Notes: generated from the letters alone by a model not told the origin. DNA of 64,000 nt from Microbacterium sp. SORGH_AS_1204 (GCF_030818935.1 NZ_JAUTBD010000001.1:1302001-1366000); one strand, 5' to 3'; positions 1 to 10,338 are shown, counted from the stretch's first letter. Translations and numbers: made by a program.

Positions 1-660
1 GCCGGATCCACCGTCTGGCAGGTGCCGCAGACGCAGAACCCCGACCTGGTCTGGCTCGGCTGGAACACCGAAGCGCTCAACGCCGGGAACACGGCGGGAC
101 CGGTGCGGTGGACGATCGACGGCATCGACGGGCCGGGACGCGTGAGCGTGTACCTCTCCGGTGCCTTCGGCGGCATCCAGCAGACCATCTTCTCGGACGG
201 TGGGTCGTACGACATCCCGCTCGGAGTCCACGCGCACGCCAACTGGGCCTTCAGTGCGGAGGGGGTCTACCGGATCACCTCGACCCAGACGGCCACTCTC
301 GCCGATGGCCGCGTCTCGCGCGACCGCGAGACGCTCACGATCGTCGTGGGCGACGTCGATCCGCGCACCGCCGTCGCAGGCGGAGCGGGGTGCGCGGTCA
401 CTGCTGCGCTCGTCACCCCCGCCCCGGCTGCGGTGGCGGCGGAGCAGGCCGCGGTAGAGGCCGCGGACGCCGCCCGACGCACCCTGCCCGGACAGGGATC
501 GGATGCCGACGGCTCCGCGGATCCGCTGGCCTCGCTGGCATCCGCGGGCCCCGTTCCCCTGCTGCTGGCGATCCTCGGCGGACTGTTGGCGGTCGGTGCG
601 GCCGGGTCGGGTGTGCTGTGGTGGCGTTCGCGACGGCGACTCGGCGGGCTGGCTCCGTGA
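1..660 (+). CDS. choice-of-anchor M domain surface protein (5' end outside window)
   Basis: The reading frame is open from base 1, so the true start lies upstream. What is visible is the end of an actinobacterial ABC-transporter-associated anchored-repeat domain: a VWLGWNT strand, the HAHANWAF signature near base 230 and a closing VVG strand. An Ala-rich linker follows, then one membrane helix (about bases 555-620) and the basic tail RSRRR. It is therefore probably surface-exposed and held in the membrane by its C-terminus rather than by an LPXTG motif. The last four bases overlap the next gene (GTGA), which indicates translational coupling to the transporter. Family assignment rests on the repeat signature, which recurs in the next two proteins. 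Its biochemical role is unknown to me; scavenging or sensing of a metal at the wall is an inference from context. Confidence 0.8.
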   Translation, partial: AGSTVWQVPQTQNPDLVWLGWNTEALNAGNTAGPVRWTIDGIDGPGRVSVYLSGAFGGIQQTIFSDGGSYDIPLGVHAHANWAFSAEGVYRITSTQTATLADGRVSRDRETLTIVVGDVDPRTAVAGGAGCAVTAALVTPAPAAVAAEQAAVEAADAARRTLPGQGSDADGSADPLASLASAGPVPLLLAILGGLLAVGAAGSGVLWWRSRRRLGGLAP

Positions 661-2246
661 GGCGTGGCGGCGCGGTCGCGGCGGTGGCGGTCTGCGCGCT
701 CGCGATGACCGGCTGTGCGGGGCCGCCCTCGCTCTCCGCCGACGGCGGTCGCTTGCGCGTGGTCACCACCACCGGCATCCTGCGGGATCTCGTGCACAAC
801 GTCGGCGGTGATCGCGTGGACGTGGTCTCGCTCGTGCCCGACCGCGCCGACCCTCACGCGTACGAGCCGACGCTGCGCGACGCCCGCAACGTCGTCTACG
901 CCGACGTGGCCTTCTCGAACTACGCGATGCTCGAGGAGCAGGCGGTCATCAAGACCCTGGATGCCAACCTGCGCGGCGACGCGGTGAGCGTCTCGCTCGC
1001 CGAAGAATCGGTGAAGTACGCGGCCGAGATCATTCCGCTCGTCGAGGACGTCTCGCTCGACACCGTGTGGCTCGGGCTCCGCGCGCACGGGCGGGGGGCC
1101 GCGTACGAGGCGACCCGGACGTCGGAGGTGGAATTGTCGGCGGTCGCGGCGACCGGGCCGGGCTCCATCGTGGCGTACCTCACCGGGTCGTTCGGCGACA
1201 CCGACCGCTACATCGACTCGTCCGACGGGTTCGACCCCGCGGACGGGTATCGCGACGACACGGTGACCCTTCCTGCCGACGCGCACACGCACCTGTCGTG
1301 GGCGTTCACCGAACCCGGCACCTATACGCTGACGCTCCGCGCGCGCCTGCAGGTCGACGACACCGCGCGCCCGGTCGACCTCGGCGAGGCGACCTACGTC
1401 TTCGCCGTGGGCATCGACCCGGGGGAGGCCGCGGTCGACGCCGGGCTCACCGATCCCGTCGTGCTCGACAGGGGGCACGCCGATCTCACGGTCGACGTGG
1501 ATGCCGCCCGCCTGGGGGTGCGATACGACCCGAGCGGCGGAGGAGACCACACGCAGCAGACCCTTGCCGCTGACCGCGTGATCGTCGCGGTTCCCGGGAA
1601 AGCGCGAACGGAGATCCCCGCGGGGGAGGAGTTCCGCTTCCTCGGGCGCGCGGGTCAGCCCGTGTACCAGCTCGCGCAGGCGGTGCTCGGCAAGCACGTG
1701 CACGGCGAGATCGACCCGCACCTCTGGCAGGACGTGCGCAACGCGATCGCCTACGTGCAGCTCATCCGCGACACCCTCATCGCCGCCGACCCCGCCCACG
1801 CGCGCGACTACACCGAGAACGCGCGACGCTACCTCGCGGAGCTGGATGCCGTGGATGCCGAGGTGCGCGCGGTGTACGCGAGCATCCCGCCGGGGGATCG
1901 CTCCCTGGTGACCACGCACGACGCCTTCGGCTATCTCGCTCACGCCTACGGACTCGAGATCGCCGGTTTCGTCACGCCGAACCCCGCGGTCGAGCCCTCG
2001 CTCGCCGACCGCCGCCGCCTCGCCGACACGATCCGGAACCTTCACGTGCCCGCGGTCTTCCTCGAGCCGAACCTGGCGGCGCGCTCGTCGACCCTCACCG
2101 ACGTCGCCGACGACCTCGGTGTCCGGGTCTGCCCCATTTACGGAGACGCCTTCTCCGACACCGTGACCACCTACGTGCAGCTCGTGCGCGCCAACGCCGA
2201 CAGTGTGCGCTCGTGCCTGTCCCCCTCCGCGGAAGGAACCCCATGA
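657..2246 (+). CDS. anchored-repeat-type metal ABC transporter substrate-binding lipoprotein
   Basis: A 529-residue lipoprotein: the N-terminus (RRGGAVAAVAV...) ends in the lipobox LAMTGC near residue 21. It is a ZnuA/TroA-like cluster 9 solute-binding protein. The N lobe carries the metal histidine of DPHAYEPT (about residue 67). The C lobe has HVHGEIDPHLW (about 345) and the final YGDAFSD acidic site. Between these parts sits an inserted anchored-repeat domain (about residues 135-260, signature HTHLSWAF) like that of the flanking surface proteins. Known zinc/manganese-binding proteins of this fold lack such an insert and are about 300 residues long. The GTG start at 657 overlaps the previous stop and gives an ideal signal peptide. 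Substrate is inferred to be Zn or Mn. Confidence 0.87.
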   Translation: MRRGGAVAAVAVCALAMTGCAGPPSLSADGGRLRVVTTTGILRDLVHNVGGDRVDVVSLVPDRADPHAYEPTLRDARNVVYADVAFSNYAMLEEQAVIKTLDANLRGDAVSVSLAEESVKYAAEIIPLVEDVSLDTVWLGLRAHGRGAAYEATRTSEVELSAVAATGPGSIVAYLTGSFGDTDRYIDSSDGFDPADGYRDDTVTLPADAHTHLSWAFTEPGTYTLTLRARLQVDDTARPVDLGEATYVFAVGIDPGEAAVDAGLTDPVVLDRGHADLTVDVDAARLGVRYDPSGGGDHTQQTLAADRVIVAVPGKARTEIPAGEEFRFLGRAGQPVYQLAQAVLGKHVHGEIDPHLWQDVRNAIAYVQLIRDTLIAADPAHARDYTENARRYLAELDAVDAEVRAVYASIPPGDRSLVTTHDAFGYLAHAYGLEIAGFVTPNPAVEPSLADRRRLADTIRNLHVPAVFLEPNLAARSSTLTDVADDLGVRVCPIYGDAFSDTVTTYVQLVRANADSVRSCLSPSAEGTP

Positions 2247-3301
2247 TCCCGTCCCTGCGTGCGCGTGCGCGGGCTGCCGTCGTCGTTGTGGCGGCGGTGC
2301 TCGTGTCGGGCCCCGCCGCTGCGGCATCCGCTCTCCCCGGCGGTCCCGGAGCGCCGTCCGCTCGTACCGCCGCGGCATCCACTCTGCCCGCTGTGCGCTC
2401 GGCGACCGGTGAGGACCCGAACCTCGACCAGACGCTCGGCGAGCTTGCGATCGTCCACGGCGAGCGCGTGCTCGAGGCGGGCCACCTCGACATGGGCCCG
2501 AAGTACGACGACGACGGGGTGTGGCGCTTCCTCATCCACGACGACGTCGCCAAGGCCGATGCAGGCGCCACGAGCGTGTGGCGCTACCCGGATGAGACCG
2601 TGCTCCACGTGCGCGACGAGGGCAAGCTCGTCGTGCCCGACGATGCCGCGTACGCCTTCGTGGGCGCGGACCCGGGGAGCGAGGTGTGGGTCGCGCCGCA
2701 GACGCAGGATCCCGACGTCGTCTGGATCGGATGGAACACGCAGGACCCCACGGTCATGCAGACCGTCGACCGCGGCGTCACGCTGTCGCTGCGGGCCGTC
2801 GAGGGACCCGGGACCATGACGACCTACCTGCAGTCCGGCTCGTTCGGCGCGCCGCAGGTGCTCTGGGACTCCCGCGTCGCCGAGGCGCAGCCGGTGTGGG
2901 TCGACGTGAACACCCACACCCACGCGAACTGGGTCTTCACGGCCCCGGGGGTCTACCTCGTCGAGCTGACCGCCGAAGCCGACCTGATCGACGGCTCGCA
3001 CGTGTCGGACACGCAGCGTCTGCGGCTCGCCGTGGGTACGGCCACCTCGCCCGACGAGGCGTTCGCGGCGACGTGGGCCGGGGGAGGGGATGCCGAATCC
3101 GCGGCGCCGATGGATGCCGAGACCGCTGCGCCGAGCTCCGAACCACCCCTCGTGCCGATCCTCGTCACGGCGATCGTCGTCGTGGCGGCGGGCATCGTCG
3201 GCGGGGCGATCGCCGTCTCCGTCCGCTCGGCGCGGGCCAAGCGCGTCGCCCTCGGACGAGGGGCCTCGGGAGCGGATGCCGACGCGGGGGTGCGATCGTG
3301 A
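2243..3301 (+). CDS. choice-of-anchor M domain surface protein
   Basis: 352 residues. The ATG at 2243 overlaps the previous stop (ATGA) and is preceded by GGAAGG at 2231-2236. It gives a clean signal peptide (basic RARARAA, then VVVVAAVLVSG, then an AAAASA cleavage region). One anchored-repeat domain follows: VWIGWNT about residue 162, HTHANWVF about 227, ending LAVG. Then come an acidic linker, a membrane helix near residues 300-325 and the basic stop-transfer RSARAKR. Architecture matches the partial gene at 1-660, so the operon makes two membrane-tethered copies plus a third copy inside the solute-binding protein. Function beyond association with this transporter class is not established. 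Confidence 0.85.
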   Translation: MIPSLRARARAAVVVVAAVLVSGPAAAASALPGGPGAPSARTAAASTLPAVRSATGEDPNLDQTLGELAIVHGERVLEAGHLDMGPKYDDDGVWRFLIHDDVAKADAGATSVWRYPDETVLHVRDEGKLVVPDDAAYAFVGADPGSEVWVAPQTQDPDVVWIGWNTQDPTVMQTVDRGVTLSLRAVEGPGTMTTYLQSGSFGAPQVLWDSRVAEAQPVWVDVNTHTHANWVFTAPGVYLVELTAEADLIDGSHVSDTQRLRLAVGTATSPDEAFAATWAGGGDAESAAPMDAETAAPSSEPPLVPILVTAIVVVAAGIVGGAIAVSVRSARAKRVALGRGASGADADAGVRS

Positions 3302-4059
3302 CCGGCGCGGCAGCGGCTCTCGAGGTGAGCGATGTCGCGGTCGATCTGGGCGGCCGACGCGTGCTGCAGGACGTCGACCTCGTCGTCGAGCGGGGAGAGC
3401 TCGTCGGGCTCCTCGGGCCGAACGGCGCGGGCAAGACGACGTTGCTGCGCACGGTGCTCGGGCTCCAGCCGACAGTCGCGGGCCGGGTCCTCGTCGAGGG
3501 GCGGGTGACTCGCCCGGGCCGCGCGGCCATCGGCTACGTGCCCCAGCGGCACGAGTTCGCCTGGGACTTCCCGATCTCGGTCGCCGATGTCGTGATGACG
3601 GGCCTGACCGGACGGCTGGGACTGCTGCGCCGACCCGGTCGCCGGGAGTGGGAGGCCGTGGCCGAAGCCCTCGAGCGGGTGCGGATGTCCGAGCTCGCCG
3701 AGCGCCCCGTCGGGCAGCTGTCGGGCGGCCAGCGACAGCGCGTCCTGGTGGCACGAGCTCTGGCCCTGCAGCCCGCCGTCCTCCTGCTCGACGAGCCCTT
3801 CACGGGTCTCGACATGCCGACCCAGGGCCTGCTCGCGGCGCTCTTCGCCGATCTCGCCCACGAAGGGCACGCCGTGCTCATGACCACGCACGATCTGCTC
3901 GGCGCGATCGACGGCGCCGATCGCCTCGCGTTGCTCAACCGCACGATCGTCGCTGCCGGAACGCCCGCGCATCTCGCGCGAGACACACGGGCGTGGCGCG
4001 GGGCTTTCGGTGTCGGACCGGACTCCGCGCTCGTCCGCATGGTGCGGAGCGTCGCATGA
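3298..4059 (+). CDS. anchored-repeat-type ABC transporter ATP-binding protein
   Basis: 253 residues, the ATPase that powers the metal importer. Walker A GPNGAGKT at about residues 40-47, Q-loop in GYVPQRH, ABC signature LSGGQRQR, Walker B AVLLLDEP and the switch histidine in TTHD are all present, so it should be active. It belongs to the metal (Zn/Mn, ZnuC/MntB-like) branch, in keeping with its cluster-9 binding protein and ABC-3 permease neighbours. The GTG start at 3298 overlaps the preceding stop by four bases, and its own stop overlaps the permease start in the same way. Confidence 0.92.
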   Translation: MTGAAAALEVSDVAVDLGGRRVLQDVDLVVERGELVGLLGPNGAGKTTLLRTVLGLQPTVAGRVLVEGRVTRPGRAAIGYVPQRHEFAWDFPISVADVVMTGLTGRLGLLRRPGRREWEAVAEALERVRMSELAERPVGQLSGGQRQRVLVARALALQPAVLLLDEPFTGLDMPTQGLLAALFADLAHEGHAVLMTTHDLLGAIDGADRLALLNRTIVAAGTPAHLARDTRAWRGAFGVGPDSALVRMVRSVA

Positions 4060-5006
4060 GCCCCGTCGACTTCGTCGCAGACCTGCTCAATCCCGACCTC
4101 GCGTTCCTCCCGAAGGCCCTGGCGGTGGCGGTGATGTCGTCGATCGTGTGCGGCATCGTCGGCACCTATGTGGTGCTGCGCGGGATGGCCTTCATCGGCG
4201 ACGCGGTCGCGCACGCGGTGTTCCCGGGACTCGCCGTCGCCTTCGTCGTGTCGGGCAACCTCGTGCTGGGCGGGACGATCGCCGGCGTCCTCACCGCGGT
4301 ACTCGTGGCCGTGTTCGCCCAGAACCGCCGGCTCAAAGAGGACTCGATCATCGGGATCTTCTTCGTCGCCGCCTTCGCGCTCGGCATCGTGGTCATCTCG
4401 CAGGCGCCGGGGTACGCGGGATCGCTCCCGCAGTTCCTCTTCGGCTCGATCACCGGCATCCCCGACGAGGACCTCCCCGTCATCGCCGCGACGTCCGTCG
4501 TCGTCCTCGCCGCGGTGCTCCTGCTGAACAAGGAGCTCGTCACGGTGAGCCTGGACCGAGAATCTGCCCGGGCGCTCGGCCTGCGGGTGTTCTGGCTCGA
4601 CCTGGCGCTCTACGTGCTGGTGACCCTCGCCGTCGTCATCAGCGTCCAGACCATCGGCAACATCCTCGTGCTCGCGCTGTTGGTCACCCCGGCCGCCACC
4701 GCGCGGCTGCTCACCGACCGCCTGGGCATCATGATGCTGCTCGCGCCGGCCATCGGAGCGGGCGCCGCGCTCATCGGGCTCTACCTCTCGTGGTCGTGGG
4801 CCCTGCCCACCGGCGGGACGATCGTCCTCGTGCTGACCGCGGTGTTCCTCGGGGCCTGGACGCTGTCTCCGCGCCAGGGGGTGATCGGCCGTGTCCTCGC
4901 TCGGCGCCGGCCGACGCCCTCGTCTCGCGACCGCCTTCCGCCCGGAACGACCCGGTCGGAGGCCGCCCCTCTCGCGCCCGACCTCGCTCCGGAAGGACGA
5001 CCATGA
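4056..5006 (+). CDS. anchored-repeat-type ABC transporter permease (ABC-3 metal family)
   Basis: 316 residues with about eight to nine hydrophobic segments, typical of the ABC-3/ZnuB family: MAFIGDAVAHAVFPG after the first helices, then the family-like SLDRESARALGL cytoplasmic loop. The C-terminal ~40 residues are a charged Pro/Arg/Ser-rich tail absent from minimal family members. ATG at 4056 overlaps the ATPase stop (ATGA). It forms the membrane channel of the transporter encoded by the preceding genes. Metal selectivity cannot be read from the sequence. Confidence 0.92.
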   Translation: MSPVDFVADLLNPDLAFLPKALAVAVMSSIVCGIVGTYVVLRGMAFIGDAVAHAVFPGLAVAFVVSGNLVLGGTIAGVLTAVLVAVFAQNRRLKEDSIIGIFFVAAFALGIVVISQAPGYAGSLPQFLFGSITGIPDEDLPVIAATSVVVLAAVLLLNKELVTVSLDRESARALGLRVFWLDLALYVLVTLAVVISVQTIGNILVLALLVTPAATARLLTDRLGIMMLLAPAIGAGAALIGLYLSWSWALPTGGTIVLVLTAVFLGAWTLSPRQGVIGRVLARRRPTPSSRDRLPPGTTRSEAAPLAPDLAPEGRP

Positions 5007-5830
5007 CCGCCCCCGAACCTCTGCTCCCGCCCGTCTCGCGCTCGCGGCTGTGGCCCGTCGTGACGGTCGCGCTCGCGCTGCTCGCCGCGGGCGCCCTCGC
5101 CGGTGCCGTCGGCGCGCTGGCGGTGACCCCCTCGGCTCCGCAGGGCGTCGTCTCGTCGTCGACCTCCCCGGGGGGAGCCGACTCGGTCGCGTCGCCTGCG
5201 CCGACCCCTGAGCGCTCCGTCGCCGTGACCGAAGCGGTGGACGGCGCGGCCGCGGCGCGAACGCCCGTGTCGGCGCTTGCCGACCCGGACTGGATCGACC
5301 GGGTCTCGGCATCCACCGGCATCCCGGGCCGGGCGCTCGCCGCCTACGCGGGCGCCGTCATCGACGTCTCTCGCACCCACCCCGGCTGCGGGATCGGGTG
5401 GAACACCGTCGCGGCGGTGGGTCTCGTCGAGAGCGAGCACGGCAGCATGAACGGCGCGCACCTCGCGGCCGACGGCACGGTGTCGCCCGCGATCATCGGC
5501 ATCCCTCTCGACGGGAACGGCACCGAGGTCGTGCGCGACACCGATCAGGGGGCGATCGACGGCGACGCCGTGTGGGACCGCGCCGTGGGGCCGCTGCAGT
5601 TCATTCCTTCCACGTGGGCGCAGGTCGGGCGTGACGGCAACCGCGACGGGGTCGTCGACGTCAACCAGATCGACGACGCGGCCCTGTCGACCGCCGAGCA
5701 CCTGTGCGACGTGGGCGGTGACCTCAGCCGGCCGCAGAACTGGATCGCCGCGGTCCACGCGTACAACCCGTCGGTGGAGTACAACAACCGTGTGGCCGCC
5801 GCCGCGGAGCAGTACGCGGCGGCGCGCTGA
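5003..5830 (+). CDS. membrane-anchored lytic transglycosylase-like protein
   Basis: 275 residues: an N-terminal membrane helix (VVTVALALLAAGALAGAVGAL), a Ser/Ala/Pro linker, then a lysozyme-like transglycosylase domain. The likely catalytic Glu is in VESEHG (about residue 152). The family-typical GPLQFIPSTW follows (about residue 196), then the C-terminal AYNPSVEYNNRV. Such enzymes cleave peptidoglycan between MurNAc and GlcNAc. Start ATG at 5003 overlaps the permease stop and is preceded by GGAAGG. Co-translation with a metal transporter and surface proteins suggests a role in opening the wall for the surface complex; that is inference. Confidence 0.85.
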   Translation: MTAPEPLLPPVSRSRLWPVVTVALALLAAGALAGAVGALAVTPSAPQGVVSSSTSPGGADSVASPAPTPERSVAVTEAVDGAAAARTPVSALADPDWIDRVSASTGIPGRALAAYAGAVIDVSRTHPGCGIGWNTVAAVGLVESEHGSMNGAHLAADGTVSPAIIGIPLDGNGTEVVRDTDQGAIDGDAVWDRAVGPLQFIPSTWAQVGRDGNRDGVVDVNQIDDAALSTAEHLCDVGGDLSRPQNWIAAVHAYNPSVEYNNRVAAAAEQYAAAR

Positions 5831-5845
5831 GGCACACCGCCGCGG

Positions 5846-5867
5846 TGTCGGAACCGGATGCCACAGT
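5846..5867 (+). promoter_or_regulatory. TGTCGGA-type promoter in front of a degenerate gene start
   Basis: TGTCGGAAC at 5846-5854, seven bases, then the -10-like CACAGT at 5862-5867, followed by six bases and GTG at 5874. Block, spacing and distance to the start match the intact copy at 6437-6458, so this is probably a duplicated promoter left on a decayed gene. Confidence 0.5.
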
Positions 5868-5873
5868 GCCCTC

Positions 5874-5912
5874 GTGCGCCTGCGGACCGCCTCGACGCAG
5901 CGGACGTACCCG
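5874..5912 (+). pseudogene. remnant of the N-terminus of a membrane protein paralogous to 6465-7295
   Basis: Reading from GTG at 5874 gives RLRTASTQRTY after the start, nearly the same as RVRTTSTQRTY at the beginning of the membrane protein at 6465. The upstream promoter is duplicated too. Downstream of codon ~12 the similarity stops: the frame continues without hydrophobic segments and runs antisense into the VOC gene, ending at 6062. I therefore read it as a truncated paralogue rather than a working gene. Confidence 0.45.
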
Positions 5913-6003
5913 CGTGGGAGCGTCTGCGCACCCTCGAAGAACTCCCGCATGCCTTCCGGATCTCAGGCTCGACGGGTGGCCGCCCGAGGAGCGCGGGGCG
6001 GTG

Positions 6004-6372
6004 TCACCGCGCGGGGAGTTGCTGAAGGGTCCACCGGTTGCCGTCGGGGTCGGCGAAGGTGACGAAGCGCCCCCACGCCTGCTCGTCGACGCCCTCCGCG
6101 GTGGCGCCAGCGGCCCGAAGCTGTTGCAGGGCCGCAGCGGCGTCGGCGACGACGACCTGGATGGTGTCTTGCTGCCCGGGCTCGAGGGTGAGCCCGAGCC
6201 CGGTGCCGAACGCGATCGAACACGCGGAGCCCGGCGGAGTCATCTGCACGAAGCGCAGGGCCTCGTCGACCTGTTGGTCGTGGTCGGCGTGGAAGCCGAT
6301 CGATTCGTAGAACGCTTTCGCCCGGTCGACGTCGGAAACCGGCACGAAGATGAGCTCGATCTTCCAGTCCAT
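6004..6372 (-). CDS. VOC (glyoxalase/bleomycin-resistance) family protein
   Basis: 122 residues with the paired beta-alpha-beta-beta-beta modules of the vicinal oxygen chelate fold: IELIFVPVSDVDRAKAFYESIGF at the start, LRFVQMTPPGSACSIAFG in the middle and FVTFADPDGNRWTLQQL at the end. The terminal Asp-Pro-(Asp/Glu)-Gly-Asn motif is typical of the superfamily. Substrate unknown. ATG at 6372 is chosen because GGAGGG lies about seven bases upstream. A TGTCGGAGG promoter (6399-6420) sits 26 bases before the start. Confidence 0.88.
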   Translation of the reverse strand: MDWKIELIFVPVSDVDRAKAFYESIGFHADHDQQVDEALRFVQMTPPGSACSIAFGTGLGLTLEPGQQDTIQVVVADAAAALQQLRAAGATAEGVDEQAWGRFVTFADPDGNRWTLQQLPAR

Positions 6373-6398
6373 GTGCACACCCTCCTCGATGTGCGGCC

Positions 6399-6420
6399 AG
6401 TATGGCCCCGGCCTCCGACA
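6399..6420 (-). promoter_or_regulatory. TGTCGGAGG-N7-CATACT promoter of the VOC gene
   Basis: On the minus strand, TGTCGGAGG (6420-6412), seven bases, then CATACT (6404-6399). Same block and spacing as the sites before recQ, the DNA ligase and the LLM gene. Here a 26-base leader with a ribosome-binding site follows. Confidence 0.6.
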
Positions 6421-6436
6421 TCGGAAAGGGGGGCGG

Positions 6437-6458
6437 TGTCGGAACGGGATGTCAGGAT
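6437..6458 (+). promoter_or_regulatory. TGTCGGAAC-N7-CAGGAT promoter of the membrane protein gene
   Basis: TGTCGGAAC at 6437-6445, seven bases, CAGGAT at 6453-6458, six bases, ATG at 6465. The geometry implies a leaderless mRNA starting at the ATG. Confidence 0.6.
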
Positions 6459-6464
6459 GCCGGT

Positions 6465-7295
6465 ATGCGCGTCCGCACCACCTCGACTCAGCGCACCTAC
6501 CGCTACGTGCGGCTCGCCCTGATCGGCGCGACCGTCCTCGTCGGTGTCGCCGTGGGGATCGAGCTCGTGGCCGGAGCATCGCTGCCCTCGATCAGCGCGG
6601 CGTATTACGGTCCCGCGGGTCCGGTATTCGTCGGTGGGCTCACCGCGATCGCCCTCGCGCTTCTCGCGCTGTCGGGTCGGAGTGTCGAGCAGGCTCTGCT
6701 CGACATCGCCGCCGTCCTCGCGCTCGCCGTGGCCTACATCCCCACCACCGTCGCCGCGGGCGCATGCGAGCCGGTGCTGAGGTGTGTGCCGCCCGACGTA
6801 CGAGCGACGGTGGTCAACAACGGTGCGGCCGTCGCATCCATGGTCCTGCTCGGGGCGGTCGCGGCGGCGATCATCGCCCTCGTGCAGCGGACCGCGAGCC
6901 GTGGAGTGGGGGCAACGATCGGGGTGATCGTCTCGCTCACGGTCGCGGGGGTGGCGTGGGCTCTGGTGTCGCCCGAGAGCTTCCTCGCGCGGGCGCACGA
7001 GGTCGCCGCCGTGGCGTTCTTCGTGCTGATCGCGGCGGTGGCGGCCATCGCCGCGTGGCGTCCGCACGCGATCGGCCGCCGGGGTGTCTTGCTGCGGCGC
7101 ATGTACGCAGCCTCGGCGGTCGGCATCCTGTCGACGCTCGTGCTCATCGTCGTCGGACTCCTCTCCGGCGTCGCCCGCTCGGGCTTCCCCGTCGTGCTCG
7201 TGGGGGAGTCGGTCGCTCTGGCGTTGTTCGGGGTGTTCTGGGTGGTGCAGACGGCGGAGCTGTGGAACGAGCCCGATCCGCGCCTGCGGGAATAG
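6465..7295 (+). CDS. multi-pass membrane protein of unknown function
   Basis: 276 residues with about seven to eight predicted membrane helices, beginning RVRTTSTQRTYRYVRL and then LALIGATVLVGVAVGIELV. A loop contains two Cys (ACEPVLRCVPPD), possibly an extracytoplasmic disulfide. I do not recognise a functional family. The short basic Thr/Ser-rich N-terminus recurs in the remnant at 5874. No Shine-Dalgarno is seen; the start at 6465 lies six bases behind a -10 hexamer, consistent with leaderless translation. Confidence 0.75.
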   Translation: MRVRTTSTQRTYRYVRLALIGATVLVGVAVGIELVAGASLPSISAAYYGPAGPVFVGGLTAIALALLALSGRSVEQALLDIAAVLALAVAYIPTTVAAGACEPVLRCVPPDVRATVVNNGAAVASMVLLGAVAAAIIALVQRTASRGVGATIGVIVSLTVAGVAWALVSPESFLARAHEVAAVAFFVLIAAVAAIAAWRPHAIGRRGVLLRRMYAASAVGILSTLVLIVVGLLSGVARSGFPVVLVGESVALALFGVFWVVQTAELWNEPDPRLRE

Positions 7296-7316
7296 CCGCG
7301 ACACCCTGGCGTTGAA

Positions 7317-7337
7317 GTTGATACGAGCGCGCTCAAG
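7317..7337 (+). promoter_or_regulatory. HAIR-like (HspR) inverted repeat before the Clp ATPase gene
   Basis: GTTGATA (7317-7323), seven bases, GCTCAAG (7331-7337). The HspR box HAIR is CTTGAGT-N7-ACTCAAG, so length and spacing match exactly, with three mismatches in total (two in the left arm, one in the right). It lies 34 bases before the TTG start. Confidence 0.5.
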
Positions 7338-7371
7338 TCGCGTTCGCATCCACGGATCACAGGAGACGGAA

Positions 7372-9894
<2,523 letters not shown>

Positions 9895-9906
9895 CGCGAC
9901 GGCTGG

Positions 9907-9936
9907 ACGCCGCCGGTGCTTCGGTGCCGGCGGCGT
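9907..9936 (+). terminator. hairpin terminator after the Clp ATPase gene
   Basis: Perfect 10-bp stem ACGCCGCCGG (9907-9916) / CCGGCGGCGT (9927-9936) with a ten-base loop, ending in TTTCG, 12 bases after the stop codon. Confidence 0.75.
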
Positions 9937-9946
9937 TTCGCTGCGC

Positions 9947-10180
9947 GGGTGGGCTGCCCGGCGGGGTGTTCGCCGTGCGGGCGCGGGTCTGCCGGCCGCG
10001 TGGGTGGGGTGCCCGGCGGGGTGTTCGCCGTGCGGGCTGCGGGTCCGCCGGCCGCGTGGGTGGGCTGCCCGGCGGGGCGTTCGCCGTGCGGGCTGCGGGT
10101 CCGCCGGCCGCTTGGGTGGGGTGCCCGGCGGGGCGTTCGCCGTGCGGGCTGCGGGTCCGCCGGCCGCGTGGGTGGGTGTC
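9947..10180 (+). repeat. 56-bp tandem repeat, four copies plus a partial fifth
   Basis: Units start at 9947, 10002, 10058 and 10114, with a partial one at 10170 (periods 55, 56, 56, 56). Each contains GCCCGGCGGGG, TTCGCCGTGCGGGC and CCGCCGGCCGC. The period is not a multiple of three and no frame looks coding, so this is non-coding filler between the Clp gene and the LLM gene. Confidence 0.85.
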
Positions 10181-10214
10181 CGTCGCGTGGGTGCGAGGCT
10201 GCCCACGGCGGAGT

Positions 10215-10287
10215 CGCACAACTCCTGCAGAGTTCGGCAGAACCGGCGCCTGCCCGCCCGCAGCCCCGCACCTGCAGGAGTTGTGCG
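10215..10287. repeat. intergenic palindrome with GCACAAC...GTTGTGC arms
   Basis: A perfect 16-bp inverted repeat: the arm at 10215-10230 (CGCACAACTCCTGCAG) is complementary to 10272-10287, with a 41-base interior. Related arms starting GCACAAC/GCATAAC recur at 58374-58452 and in each unit at 60928-61380, and more weakly at 16700-16765. Confidence 0.8.
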
Positions 10288-10310
10288 GCACGCGAAACCC
10301 CCTGCCGCGA

Positions 10311-10332
10311 TGTCGGAGGGGCGCGGCAGAGT
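10311..10332 (+). promoter_or_regulatory. TGTCGGAGG-N7-CAGAGT promoter of the LLM gene
   Basis: TGTCGGAGG at 10311-10319, seven bases, CAGAGT at 10327-10332, six bases, ATG at 10339. Identical geometry to the DNA ligase promoter; leaderless. Confidence 0.6.
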
Positions 10333-10338
10333 AGACGC

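Noticed and set aside
9947..10290. Possible CRISPR array
   Set aside because: The 56-bp units abut with no unique spacers, and no cas gene is nearby.
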